Source: Silene noctiflora
Lineage: Eukaryota; Streptophyta; Magnoliopsida; Caryophyllales; Caryophyllaceae
Direction: 5' to 3'
NCBI GenBank assembly: GCA_009801015.1
Contig: VHZZ01000005.1
Coordinates: 195,059 to 259,058 of the forward strand
Length of the DNA stretch: 64,000 bases
Below are positions 1 through 11,089 of this stretch, in pieces. Each line of letters begins with the position of its first letter. Position 1 is the first letter of the stretch. The notes beneath the pieces were generated by a model. That model saw only the letters and a list, made by a program, of their open reading frames with translations, made no database searches and was not told the DNA's origin. The position numbers were made by a program, and so were the translations under genes.

Positions 1-1
1 T

Positions 2-1682
2 CAATTAAGCCAACCATTATTAACCCAAGTCACTCAAGCCTTGAAGTTACCTTTACATAAAGGTATCACAAGGCTTTTGTCAAGGTATTACATCTCTACA
101 TATGAAGGTAACCCAACCCATGACAAAACTCTTCTAAGATTTGCAAAGTTAGATTTCAACTTACTTCAATCCATGCACCTCATGGAACTTCAAGCTCTCT
201 CAAGGTAATCGATCTCCCGACTCGGCGACTCCTATATACTTTTTCTGTATATATACTAAGAGAATAAACCTATCTGTATCTGAACTAGATTCGGAGTATT
301 ATTAATTCAATGTGCAATGTAGATGGTGGAAAGAGCTAGATTTTGGATCAAAACTACCATTTGCAAGAGACAGAATTGCAGAAGTATACTTTTGGATGTT
401 GGGAACATTTTATGAACCTCAATATGCATTGGGTAGAGAAATATTTACAAAGTTGTTCAAGATGATCTCTGTTATAGATGATACCTATGATGCCTATGGA
501 TTCTTTGGAGAACTTCAAGTCTACACTAAAGCAGTGCTAAGGTACGTATTTATGAAAATGAGATGACGACATCCTGGTGTGGTATCAACCTTCATTTCAG
601 GAATGACAATGAATCGGATTGGATAGAGTTTTGCGAGATCTAATCAAGTTAATGTAATTTCAGGTGGGATAAAACCTGTATGGACCAATTGCCTGACTTC
701 ATGAAAATAACTTATGAAGCTCTTCTTGATACTTTTCGAGGATTTGAGCTAAATTTAGCCGCGGAAGGAAGATCACATCTCGTTCCTTATGTTCGAGAAT
801 TAGTAAGAATCTTGACATTATTATTTTTTATTTGCACAACATTTTCAATTTTCACTAATCAGCAAGATTGCTAGAGGCCGGAGCATATTTTTTCCGTCTA
901 TGAGACCGTCTTACAGTTTAATCTAAAAATGTCATGTTTTGTGTGTGTGATAATTTGGAATTTTAATAGATGAAAGCGCAATGCCGAGCTTATTTGCAAG
1001 AGGCGAAGTGGTGCAACCAAAAGTACGTGCCATCATACGATGAGTACCTCGAATCTGCCGCGATCACCACCTCAGGGTACACATTATTTTCAGCAGCAAG
1101 TTACCTAGGAATGGGAGAATTGGCGACTGAAGAAGCCTTTGAATGGGTTAGCCAGACGCCGAAAGCTGTCAAAGTGTCCTGTATTATTGGAAGGCTCATT
1201 GGTGACATAGCTAGCCATAAGGTAAGTTACCTCACATTCTATCGCAATATTATTGGAAGGCTCATTGGTTCAATTCCGTCAGCAACATATTGGTTCAATT
1301 CCGTCAGCAACATATCTGCTCTTGTTGTTCCTTTTACACTAGATCGAGTTTTAAGTTAATGGTTTTTTTAAATATTGATTTTCAGTTGGAGAAAAATCGA
1401 GTTCACGTAGCCTCAGCCGTNNAATGTTACATGTTACAATACGGAGTGTCAGAGGGAGAGGCAGAGGAGAAACTAAGGGAGCTAGTAGAAGAAGCATGGA
1501 AGGATTTAAACCAGGAGATGCTTCGCCCAACCAAACTTCCGAGGCCATTGATGATACGAATTCTGAACCTGTCACGAGTCATTGAAGTTTTCTATCGACT
1601 TGGTGATGATGACTACACAGTTGTCAGCGAGAATATGAAGGAGAAGATACACGCTGTGCTCATTGATCCGGTTATGGTCTAA
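2..1682 (+). CDS. Terpene synthase (Tps-a type), C-terminal part, 5' end outside the window
   Basis: Five exons are visible: 2-204, 323-541, 664-802, 970-1221 and 1386-1682. All introns are GT-AG and the frames join cleanly to give the last 369 residues of a protein that is usually about 550. Class I terpene synthases ionise a prenyl diphosphate with three Mg ions; Tps-a members usually make sesquiterpenes from farnesyl diphosphate in the cytosol. Seen: the junction SR|WWKELDF, the DDTYD metal-binding motif in the second visible exon, and the second metal motif read as GDIASHKLE across the last intron. That motif is normally (N/D)D(I/L/V)x(S/T)xxxE, so the first ligand position is Gly here. 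The protein ends in IDPVMV. Two N bases at 1421-1422 fall in a codon that is probably Glu (SAVECY in the family). The substrate and product cannot be read from this part. The family call is secure. Confidence 0.93.
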
Positions 1683-1860
1683 GACAACCTCCTAGCAGCA
1701 AAATGTGATGCAATCCTTAAGCTAAAAACTATCCTTTAATTTTAATCTGTTTGTTTCGAGTGTTTTGATTGCGCTTTTGTGTTATGTTATTCGTAAACAG
1801 TTTATTGTTTCGATATGTCTTTTGCTTTGTTTCTTCAATAATAATGAGTTGTCTTTTTAT
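1683..1860 (+). other. Terpene synthase 3' UTR and convergent gap
   Basis: AT-rich sequence between the stop codons of two convergent genes. An AATAATAA-type poly(A) signal region lies near 1838-1845. Nothing else is seen. Confidence 0.5.
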
Positions 1861-1884
1861 ACACGGTGACATATCTTATTTATG

Positions 1885-2439
1885 TTACATTGTCGCATAA
1901 GGAGGCCAATACACGGTAAAATCAATCTTATAACAGGTAGCCGGTCCTTTGAGATCGACAACGGACGTAACCATGTAACCTTGAGCAAACCGGAAATCAC
2001 CCGTACCGCCGACTAAGGGAATTTCCGAAACTCGATTAAAATAGGCAGATCCTACGTTAATGAGTTCCCCTTTGTACCCTTTTAAATTAAATGTCATCTT
2101 AGATACGCATATGGTACCATCACCCTCGAAACTCGTAGTGACCAACATGCCCTCGAAGTAGCCGAGGGGCTTGGAGGTTGGGTCAGGTGTCTCGGTTAGG
2201 GGGTCATGGAAGACAAGTAACGAACCAAAGGGGTTCGATGTTTTGGTAATGCCGGTAGCCCCTGCCACGCCTTTCACAACGAAATAGGCGGTTTTGTTGA
2301 ATGTTTCGTGTAGGTAGAGGGAGAATTTTAGGGTTTTGAGTCGGGTTCCGGTCGCAATGTGGTCGTGTTTGATGTCATGGGAGAGTGCAAGAGCTGAGAA
2401 GAGAGCTAGGATTGTGAAGGAGCGTAAAGAGGAAGCCAT
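1885..2439 (-). CDS. Dirigent-domain protein, secreted
   Basis: An uninterrupted 184-residue frame, the usual size for intronless dirigent genes. Residues 1-20 (MASSLRSFTILALFSALALS) form a signal peptide, so the protein should enter the secretory pathway and act in the apoplast. The dirigent barrel follows: FSLYLHETFNKTAYF with an N-glycosylation sequon (NKT), GSLLVFHDPLTETPDP, GYFEGML, then GSAYFNRVSEIPLVGGTGDFRFAQGY, which holds the family's GGTGDF signature, ending TVYWPPYATM. Dirigent proteins steer the stereochemistry of phenoxy-radical coupling (lignans) or related cyclisations and have no oxidative activity themselves; the partner and product cannot be predicted here. The ATG is fixed by the signal peptide, and a TATA box lies about 40 bp upstream. 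Distal promoter sequence is replaced by a Helitron from 2530 onward. Confidence 0.9.
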   Translation of the reverse strand: MASSLRSFTILALFSALALSHDIKHDHIATGTRLKTLKFSLYLHETFNKTAYFVVKGVAGATGITKTSNPFGSLLVFHDPLTETPDPTSKPLGYFEGMLVTTSFEGDGTICVSKMTFNLKGYKGELINVGSAYFNRVSEIPLVGGTGDFRFAQGYMVTSVVDLKGPATCYKIDFTVYWPPYATM

Positions 2440-2474
2440 GGAATTGTAAGTGAGTTGAATGTGTCATGTTGGTA

Positions 2475-2483
2475 GTTTATATA
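2475..2483 (-). promoter_or_regulatory. TATA box of the dirigent gene
   Basis: The minus strand reads TATATAAAC, 36-44 bp upstream of the ATG at 2439. This implies a very short 5' UTR. Confidence 0.6.
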
Positions 2484-2529
2484 GGCCAAGAGGTATAACT
2501 AATTAATCGGTTTTTCGATTATACGTCAA

Positions 2530-2947
2530 TCTCCCTGTATACTAAGAGAATAAAACTGTTCTAAAGTTTTTCATCCAAAGTGTTCAAGCTTATATATGAA
2601 AACAAATTAGATTTTCATTTATTAAACTAATTTTTCATTTAAAATAATCTTTTCATCATTAAACTTAAAAATATAATCTTTTAACAAAAATAAAACAAAA
2701 TTGGTATAAAACTATATTACTCCTATTACTAATTTCGTGATGAAAAAAAAATTTATTAAAATAATTTGAGATAGTTAAAATATTTTCATAAAAAACACAC
2801 TTCAATGGAAGAAATTAATTCTCTTGATTAATTTTAAGATTATTTTTTCAAAAAAAACTCATGAGATATAAATCTAAAATTTTTAAGCATTACAGTAAAA
2901 ATTAAAAGGTTTATATATACCGCGCATTTGCGTGGGATCTAGACTAG
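2530..2947 (+). mobile_element. Non-autonomous Helitron
   Basis: Starts TCTCCCTGTATACTAAGAGA directly after a host A. Ends with a hairpin (CCGCGCATTTGCGTGG) about 11 bp before a terminal CTAG, followed by a host T. This is the standard TC...CTRR structure inserted between A and T. 418 bp, AT-rich, no coding. It shares its 5' end with the elements at 11735, 40363 and 50416. Confidence 0.85.
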
Positions 2948-2989
2948 TTATATTCCAACTGGTTCTATGCATTTGAGTTTGGAAGTGTT

Positions 2990-3130
2990 AAAAGTAGAGG
3001 TGATTGTGGGCTGGGCTGGGCCGGGCCGGGCGAAGCTTAATCGGAAAAGTGGGCCCTGGTCTAGCTCGGCCGGGATAAATTTATGGGCTTGTTTAAGCGT
3101 CCCTAGTCTCGGCCCTATCAGAGCCATTAA
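2990..3130. repeat. Degenerate GGGCTGGGCC motif block
   Basis: Begins TAGAGGTGATTGTGGGC and consists of GGGCTGGGCCGGGCC-like runs. It resembles the complete blocks at 41799-42203 and 57383-57729 but is shorter, and its right end passes into a SINE-like tail. No target duplication was found. Confidence 0.45.
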
Positions 3131-3198
3131 ATGGGGAGGGGGGTTTGTGCCCATGACCTATTGTCGCATACCTCCGTCTTAACCACTAATTTAAGTTT
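3126..3198 (-). mobile_element. tRNA-derived SINE head (remnant)
   Basis: The minus strand reads TAGTGGTTAAGACGGAGG, then GACAATAGGTCATGGG, then a CA-containing box B remnant and a C-rich stretch. It aligns by eye with the SINE at 38675-38797 and the remnant near 62040-62130. No poly(A) tail or target duplication is visible. Confidence 0.5.
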
Positions 3199-3591
3199 TA
3201 TTCGGTTGTATATGTCAATATGTCGTGATAAAATCTTCTGTATTAATGATATACGAATATATAGGAGATATACGTCTTAGTTTGGCATAGAATATCAACA
3301 TCACAATTGTATACCTAAATTTTACTTGTATATGTATATAATGTCGTCATTCATACCTTTAAAGCTAAATGTTAGTCTCAATCATTTTTTTTTGCCTTTA
3401 ATTAAAATACATTTAATAAAGAATTAAAAAGACGAACAAATACGGAGTAGTTGGGACAAAGAGAATAAATTATCGTGAGTATGAGATTTTAAATTTTTAA
3501 TGTCTTATATTATTTTTTGTGCTAAATGGAGTTTTTGTTATGTGTACTATAATTATTAATTCAGTAGATCTTGCAAGAGACCGTCTTCCGC
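3199..3591. other. AT-rich intergenic stretch, nothing recognised
   Basis: No coding potential or clear repeat structure; homopolymer A and T runs only. Confidence 0.5.
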
Positions 3592-4364
3592 CAGGGCCGA
3601 CTTTTAAGGAGTGCGGCCCGTGCGGGCGCACAGGGCCCCCAAAATTTGGGGGCCCAGTTCTGTTCCACTTTTAAAATTTGTACATATTAACATAGTTATA
3701 AACAACATGAGTCAATAGTAGAGACATTAGTGTTTTAATGTTGCAACCCGGGTTCGAAATTCCCCCTTGAACACTTTGTTTCCTTTTTATATCGTGGGGC
3801 CCTCTCAATCATTAATGTTTTCCAACGTTTTTTTTTCCTTTTTGTTTCAATTGGCCTATTATACTCTCAATTTTCCTTTTAATTTAACTTTCACTTATAT
3901 TTTCAATTTTAATATTTTCTTTATTCCTATTAAACAATTATTTTTTTTCTCCAAGAAAAAAAAAGCAAACAACTATTTACATATACTCTAATTTATGCTG
4001 GGAGAAGATATTGAAGTTGATAAATTTAGTAATATCTTTACAAATGCCTTAAAGTTAAAGTTAGTTTTATTTTTTAAATACCATTGATTATGAAAAATAA
4101 ATCTTATATTAATTTGATAAGGAGTAGTTAAAAAATAAGATATTTATTTTGTTTATAATAAAGTGGAAGGTTCAGAAAAGAAAATATTCAACTTCAAACA
4201 AAATATTTCACAATTTTGTAAATGTAACGTTACAATATATTTTTCGTTCTCGAAATACAAATATCAGAATTTAGAACAAAGGTTCCGGACGATTTGTACA
4301 ATACTTACTTGGGGCCTCATTATCATATCTCGCACAGGGCCCCTGAAATCTCGGGACGGCCCTG
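3592..4364. mobile_element. Non-autonomous hAT element with an internal tRNA-like module
   Basis: Ends are CAGGGCCGACTTTTAAGG and, inverted at the right, CAGGGCCGTCCCGAGATT, fitting the hAT terminal consensus YARNG. The flanks TCTTCCGC (3584-3591) and TATTCCGC (4365-4372) form an 8-bp target duplication with one mismatch. Just inside both ends lie GGGCCCC tracts. The 773-bp body is AT-rich and noncoding. It contains TAGTGTTTTAATG followed by GGGTTCGAAATTCCCC at about 3729-3767, which resembles a tRNA box A/box B pair. Confidence 0.8.
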
Positions 4365-4506
4365 TATTCCGCACGCTCTTACATTTTGGTTACACTTTCC
4401 TCATATACGGACGTGAATCCGTGACTAATCTGACTATGATGATTGATGGGTACGTAAAATATTACACGCCCGTGTGATTTAGATGTTCATATGATTATGT
4501 GACGGC

Positions 4507-4905
4507 ACTTAAAGGGGTCGGCAAGTCTCTATAGCTAATTGGTTTTAGAGTGAAATTCTTTTGGATTTATGAAGTGGACTATCTCTCTTTTTATTTGGGT
4601 GCGGCCCAAGCCCGTTGCATGATTTAACTTGGTATAAGAGCCAACGATTATTATCCAGGGTATGATGAATTAACTCGGCCAATTATTCGCAACCGTTGGA
4701 AAATAACACGGTTTGCTTTGACAGCTGGAAGAGAGGCCTAATTGCTCCCATACCGATTTAAAATGGGCCTCACATGTGTGGGGAGTGAGAAGAACTCAAT
4801 ATTAATCCACATGTGAGTGTCCTACATTGATAGAAAAGGAGACGTGTGCGGACTCTCTCTCTTCCATTAGGGAGCAACTTAGGCCATTTGCATGATTTAA
4901 CAACT
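4507..4905 (+). mobile_element. TRIM-like LTR fossil
   Basis: A small noncoding LTR relative. A left LTR end near 4629 and a right LTR end near 4901 share the segment GCATGATTTAAC. The left one is followed at once by TTGGTATAAGAGCC, close to the initiator-Met tRNA primer site used by many plant Copia and TRIM elements. A purine-rich tract precedes the right LTR, which carries the familiar run 'ATTAATCCACATGTGAGTG'. The element is old and degenerate, the two LTRs differ greatly, and no coding region is present. Confidence 0.55.
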
Positions 4906-5930
4906 TTACATGGGTGCTGCTAAAGATTGTCGACACATTATTTTGAGTCGTCGACTATATTTATTGAACTTCTTATTTGGCCCTTTACATAACTTTTCAC
5001 TTAACATAGAAATTTCAAGAAAAAAATGGTTTTCATTATTACGACAACGTAATCAAACAAATCGTAACAACCAATTAACGTAAATAAACAAAGCGATTAA
5101 CACATGCAACTCCCCTTGCTATATTTGTGCCTTGAATCTATTAGTCGACGCTTCGAACAACTATCACGGGGGTTTCATTCAAGCCTTAATATTGCCAACC
5201 ATTATTGGTTAATACAATCACATGAAACCGGTGTTAGGCAAACCAACCATCAGCAACTTCAATGGCAAGCTACAAGACCTTGTCGCTGGTCTTGCCACAT
5301 CTTTTTTCTAAACAACAAAGCTTTTCAAGCTGCATCACCCTCCAAATCCCGAATGGTAAACTACAATACTAGCACACATAATCATAAATTTCCAATGGCA
5401 ACGGGCTAGATCGATCATATTGATAATCGAGATGATACGATTACGACTAGAGTCTACCTGAGTTCAAAAAATTTGAATCCATATATGCATCTGAAGTGAT
5501 CCTTGAGACGCTGCCTTTTAGATATCTATATCTAAACAAGAATCGGAGTATTATAAATTGCGTAATGGACATCTAGTTTTGACCCCTCTCGTTTCTTCCG
5601 GACTCCTCCGTCCAAATAAGATGTTAAAATCATCGGAAACTTCAATATTTGTCATTGCAACATAACAACCCGGTCTTTCTTGTCGTCTTTCTTGTCGTCG
5701 TTGCCACTCTTTGCCTTGCCCTTCTTTCACCTCTGGCAAAGTATTAATCTGGACAAAGTATCTGGAAATGAAGGGGACAACTTACAATATCTTTAATTTG
5801 CACATTTCAGGGATCGGAACGTAAATACACAAAAGGGTCGCCGGGGTCTAATGTCATTGAAAGCTGAAAATGAAATCGGAGCAAAATGAAACCGGCGCAA
5901 TAAATGAGCTACCGTTCAAATTTCAATGAA
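4906..5930. other. Unassigned intergenic stretch
   Basis: Holds two GC-richer islands, about 5100-5410 and 5545-5760, that are open in one frame for 60-100 codons. Neither product resembles a family I know, and no splice structure joins them. They could be decayed coding fragments. The far end (about 5930-6312) is probably the 3' UTR of the receptor kinase on the minus strand. Confidence 0.35.
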
Positions 5931-6312
5931 GTTTACAAGAAATGAACCAATTCTATCATCCTTTCCTTCGGATGCTTAACTCCTACACAAAAACCTATAC
6001 GAGACGGTCCTTGCATGTCAGACCAACTCATTAGCTATATAATCAAGAACTTGTTCACATGTGAAACCGTCTTACACTCCATATAAGACTCACTGTTACT
6101 CCTATCTCCTCACAGTCCCGAGACGAAACTTAGCCTGTGTCTCGGTTAAGAAAACTGTTAATCTATAATTCACACCGAGCACAATTCAACAAAATGCAGC
6201 ACCGACTGCGCTTAACTCTCCATCTCTATGATATACCAAATATGTAGCTATGTATGTACCTAAAAAGAAGGTAAAAAGGAAAATAGACACGACAAATACC
6301 GAATGTAAAGCT

Positions 6313-9300
6313 TCAAAAGTCAGTGTCGGCGCTATCTATAGAGTCTTGCCTCCTGAGTTCACGCACTGGAGTCTGCATTTCTGCTTCATTGATATCAATA
6401 GTCACGTCCTCGGGTGTCGCAGTCAGGGTTGTTTCGAAAGGTTTTCTGCTACGCCGAGATTTCAGGATCCGTGACAATACTTGGACTATGTCTCTCATGG
6501 ACGGCCTTTTCTTAGGAACACGATTGATACATTTGTATGCAAGAGCTGCCACCTCGTTGAGCTCTACCACATCAAAACTACCCTCAAGGCGAGAATCGAC
6601 TATTTCCTCCCATCCACAACCTCCCTCTGTATTCATTGCAGCCTGTTCACCAAAAGCTCATAAGATTCAGACGTTGGAGTGCTACGAGCACAAAATTATT
6701 TGTCTTAAAATATACAGAATCAGTGACTTAGAGAAAATATCGTAATGTATCTGGATCCAGAACATGAGATCTTCCAAGTTCACAAAAACTTATAGAAGAG
6801 GTCTTACGTATGAGACAAACTCATCAACCTTATAAAGAGTAATCAAGGAATACCGAAGTATTTGGATTGGTCTTGCATTAGCGACTATCCCATACAAGAC
6901 TCGATGATCCAAATTAGCTANCTTGACAAGAAACCATTGCCTACGGATGCCAAATAGAAAACTAAGAAAAAGAAATACAAGTCGCGTAAAAAACCTACCA
7001 GCTCAACATATTCCATTAGGCCTTGATTAGGGTTCCTTGCTGCAATAAGTTCAAAGAGTAGTACGCCATAACTGTAGACATCACTTTTCTTCGTGAAGGT
7101 TTTGGATGAAATATACTCGGGATCCAGATAGCCAATAGTCCCTTTCAGATGGGAGGCATGCCCATCAGCCATTTCTTCCCTTGAAAGTCCGAAATCAGCC
7201 ACCTGGACAGGAAAAAAGTTAAATGAAAATCAGACGGAAGTAGGTTAAGAAACCTTCATCTTGATCAAGTTATCCGGGGGAAAAAAACTCACACAACGGC
7301 ACATACAAGAAATAGTGACTTACTCTAGCTTTCATTGACTGATCCAGCAGAATATTGGACGATTTAATGTCACGGTGTATTACAGAAGGAACTGCCTGCA
7401 GTAGAAACCATGAAAATAATTCTTAACAAGCTTTAAATTGTACTCGCTCAGCATTGTACACTGAACTCCAGGTTAAAGTAATCAAAGTAGAGGCAGAAAG
7501 AAAAGCTTACCCCGTCATGAAGATACTCCAAGCCCCTAGCTACATCCAATGCTATATGAATCCTTCGATCCCATCTTAAAGGTTCCTTCTTATCATCTGA
7601 CCAAAACAGTCAGTCAGCCACCACAGTGAAACACTAACTCGATAGGGTAGCACTTGCAAAAAGCATAACTATTATGACTATTAACTACTGATGATGTTGA
7701 GATACGGCAGGGCATGGTCGAAAGTACATTTATTTAGTTTAACAAGGTATCATAGCTCATAGTTCTTCTATACTTAACTCTAGGTTAAAAATTGTGTGTG
7801 CATCAAGGAGTAACATTTAGATGATTCCGCACACAAATACAAAGATCTAGAAGACATAGTTGTATCCATACAACCAAGCCCTTTTCATATTGTATTCCTC
7901 ACTTAATAGTAGGATTAATGCTTAACGCTAACTATTCATACTGCCATACAGAAGAGAAAATTACATGTTAACTACGAAACTACATTTACCAAGTATAGAA
8001 GAATGATCAAGTCGTCTGCTTAAAAAACAATTCAAACAAACTGTTCAGTATTAGCAATCTTGCATCAAGATCAAATTTCTGAACGAGAAGGTAGTAACAA
8101 ATTAATAATCACAGATTCTGTTGTAACAGGAACCTCTTATATGAGAGAAAGTGGGCTGCAGATAGCGCTCATGGAAGACTTACTGTATAAATGAGAAGCT
8201 AGACTGCCGTTGCTCATGTAGACATATATAAGCATGTTTGTGCCCTTTTCTATACAATATCCAACCAAATTTAAAAGATTTCTATGATGTAACCTTCCGA
8301 GCAGTTTCACCTGAAAAGAATTGCAGATAAAATGAAGATGTAAAACCCTACTTTAAGCCATGATATAAAAGAGTGGATCTATAGCATTACAGAACTCCAC
8401 AAGCTCCACAATTCTGAGTACCAATTTGCAATTATTGCAGGACAAGACGTCGGTATAATTTTATTATTTGCACTAACCTCTGTTTCAAATTCCCTCTCGC
8501 CTTGCTTGGAGTCCGTTGCTAGAACCTTCACGGCAACTATTTCGCCAGTCAACATCTGTGCTTTGTATACCGGACCAAATGCACCTTGCCCAATCATTGT
8601 TGTAAAATTTTGAGTTGCTTTCTGTAAATCCCTGCAGATGTATCAGCCACCATCAAAAATCATCAAATGAAATGCTCATGTATGGAAACACGAAGCAAAA
8701 ACACGGTGACTTCAGTATGAGCATGATCCATGATGAATTACTAAAGTCTCATTAATTAGAGAATCAAGCATAGTTAATGCGAAGTACAAAAGATTATCAA
8801 ACAAGGAAATGGCTCCTTAATCGGAAAGAAGTTAGGCAGCGTACTTACTCACCTATATCCTATTAAATAAACATTTAAACCACTTCCATAAGAAGAAAAC
8901 AATGATTACCTAACTTCATGACGTTTCTACGAATTAGTAAACCATATATTTCAAAATTCCAGTCTCACCGCTGAGCACTTAGATCAACTAGTAAGGGTTT
9001 GATAAATTTAACTAGAGGTCTCGAGTTCAAAACTTGGGGATTCGGGTAATGCGTTGGCGTTCAAACTCAAGAGGCAGAGCATGGTGCCCTTGTGGTTCTA
9101 CCTAGCTAAAATCCAAACTAAATGGAACAGAACAAATCAAAAAAGGAACATTCCTCAAGTCTTAAAGAAGATTCCTACATTCAATTTGTTACCAATCAAG
9201 CATCAAAATATACTTCAACAACTTCATATCATCCCCAACAGAACAATTATTCATCATAATCTATACGGCATTGCAAGAAAATCCTTACAACGGCTGACAA

Positions 9301-9660
9301 ATTCATTCCATATACAACATGCTCAAGGAGAACAAACCTGTAAGAGTATTCAGGTATGCCAGATGCAGAAACAACATTATTCTTCCTAAACCCATCAAAC
9401 CACAAAGACATCCCATTAGAATTTTTCCCAAATTGTCGGGGCGAATCAGCACCAGCAGTAGAGTCTGACAAGACTGTACAAGTATCAACACCATTGGTAC
9501 GGATAGGAATCGTCGAAGCTCTCCTAGAACTACTATTGTCTATTTGGGCGCGCCTTCTCTGGAATCTAAAGCAATACAGGGTAAAAACAGCTAAACACAC
9601 TCCAATTACTACCCCAATTGAGATACCAAGTATCAAACCACTAGATGCATTCCCAGCCAT
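6313..9660 (-). CDS. Receptor-like cytoplasmic-domain kinase, CRLK1/CRLK2 type
   Basis: Seven exons on the minus strand: 9660-9338, 8631-8478, 8310-8184, 7596-7511, 7395-7324, 7202-6999 and 6642-6313. They join in frame to 431 residues (Arabidopsis CRLK1 is about 440). Residues 7-31 form one membrane helix followed by basic FQRRRAQ, with almost no extracellular part. A Ser-rich linker leads to [18 protein letters not shown]. The kinase domain has its Gly loop GQGAFGPV (122-129), AVK Lys at 143, catalytic HRDIKSSN (237-244), DFG at 257-259 and DPEY after the activation loop, so it looks catalytically complete. CRLK1 is a Ca/calmodulin-regulated plasma-membrane kinase acting in cold signalling through MEKK1; a calmodulin site is not proven here. 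The C-tail is Ser/Arg-rich and ends in DTDF. The 6643-6998 intron carries one N. Confidence 0.93.
8985..9050 (+). repeat. Possible degenerate SINE in kinase intron 1
   Basis: Contains 'CTAGAGGTCTCGAGTTCAAAA', a box B-like core. Similar stretches occur near 10880-10915 and 32055-32090 (CTCGAGTTCGAGTCCTC). Box A is weak and no ends are visible. Confidence 0.3.
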
Positions 9661-10710
9661 TTCCGTATCAGAGCTACGCTACCTCGTCATTCATCCACAC
9701 CCAGTTCAACAAGTCAAACTGCAAAATCATATCATATATATATAAATGACACTAGGGTTTCAAGTTGAACATAAAATAGTACAAAAATTGTCAACTATAA
9801 GATATCATCCTGCCAACTAAGAAGGTTAACACCACAAACTAAGCAAACCCAATTGAAAACATAACAAGATATTCAGCTTAACATCGAAAAACTACTCGAA
9901 ACCCGGAAAAAAACACAACCAATTCAATATAAAAATTAGGGTAAAACCAAATTAGTAAACAATCTGGCATTGACATAAAAGGCTGCTTCAAAATTGTTGA
10001 GCCATAATTTATAATATAAATTTTCTAAGCAATGTAGCCCCTCAATTCAATTCAAACTCAAAATTCAACACGTTGGAATTATCAAAAGCTACTTTTTCTT
10101 CTCTCCTTTCGTCTCGTGTAAGACGGTTTTACACAAATTGCAAAATCCATTGAAACCCAACATTAGAACAATAATTCTACTATTTAGAAACTAAACTATC
10201 AACATAACAATCACACATTGTCAAATATTGCTAACAATTTAACCGGAAATACAAATTCTCATTTAAGACCGTTTACGGGTCTTAATTGTGACAGGGACCA
10301 AATCATCCCAATTATCAACACAATGTAGTAATGTAGTACCAATTAATTACACTAGCGGGACGTATCTGTTTCACAATAATAACTCATACAACGGTCTTAC
10401 ACAATACCAACTAAACCGGAAATACCCACAAAAGAAAGAAGTCAAATATAAATTCTTAACAGATCAAAATACAGAAATACTGAAATGGGTACACATCAAA
10501 ATGCAAGAATATGAAGGATAAAAGTGATTTACCCAAGGTTGAAGTGAAAATAACTGTTTACTGTGTTTGTGCAACAGTTAAAAACTATGAAAAGAGTAAA
10601 TTTTGAAGGGATAAAAATGAGAAAAATGCAGAAAAATGACAGAAAAAAAGAGTAAAGAGAGATTCTAGGAGTATGGAGAGAGAAGAGGAGACAAAGAGGT
10701 ACGATCTATC
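9661..10710 (-). promoter_or_regulatory. Receptor kinase 5' UTR exons, UTR intron and TATA region
   Basis: On the minus strand a good acceptor (GATTTTGCAG) lies near 9721, about 60 bp before the ATG. A donor-like CTTGG|GTAAATC lies near 10530. This suggests a leader intron of about 0.8 kb. The probable first exon (about 10530-10690) is followed upstream by GTATATAACG at about 10709-10718, a plausible TATA box. Inferred from splice consensus only. Confidence 0.45.
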
Positions 10711-10780
10711 GTTATATACCCTGGCGTGCTGTCTGTGTGTGTATTATGACTGCACAATTAGCTGCCTAATCATTGTAAAT

Positions 10781-10842
10781 CTGTAATTATCGTGTAAGAC
10801 GGTCTATTAATAACGTTAAGACGGTCTATTAATAACGTTAAT
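10781..10842. repeat. Short direct repeat
   Basis: The 22-bp unit AAGACGGTCTATTAATAACGTT occurs twice in a row, upstream of the kinase promoter region. Confidence 0.6.
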
Positions 10843-10980
10843 GTGAAATCATTAATATTTAAATGAACTGTTAAATAATTGTTCTAATTTAATCAGAGGT
10901 TCCGAGTTTAGGAAATCGTTAGGACAATAGCTTTACCCGGCTCAATCGATAGTATACGTCTCATACCATGTATAATAGAG

Positions 10981-11075
10981 TACTATCTCTGCCCCAATGA
11001 TATTTTTACACTTCCTTTATTTCCCTCCTCACAAAATAAATCAAGTGTAAACATATAGTTGGGACAGAGGGAGTA
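10981..11075. mobile_element. Stowaway-type MITE
   Basis: 95 bp with TA at both ends. Left terminus TACTATCTCTGCCCCAATGA and right terminus (inverted) TACTCCCTCTGTCCCAACTA. This matches the Tc1/mariner-derived Stowaway pattern. Confidence 0.8.
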
Positions 11076-11089
11076 ACTATTATTTAGGG

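Noticed and set aside
232-290. ACTAAGAGAATAAA in terpene synthase intron 1, as in Helitron 5' ends
   Set aside because: Only a 14-bp match with no 3' hairpin or CTRR end in the 118-bp intron; may be a tiny remnant.
1-2439. Terpene synthase and dirigent gene as part of a biosynthetic gene cluster
   Set aside because: Only two genes, different product classes, no P450 or transferase in the window; adjacency alone is not enough.
3729-3767. Possible functional tRNA gene (box B GGGTTCGAAATTCCCC)
   Set aside because: No acceptor stem or anticodon arm pairing; it sits inside a hAT MITE.
5104-5760. Possible gene or pseudogene between the TRIM fossil and the kinase
   Set aside because: Two short open islands on opposite strands with no family resemblance or linking splice sites; reported only as unassigned.
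9303-9745. Frames on both strands around the first kinase exon
   Set aside because: They overlap the kinase exon 9338-9660, whose joined frame matches CRLK proteins; the others are shadows.
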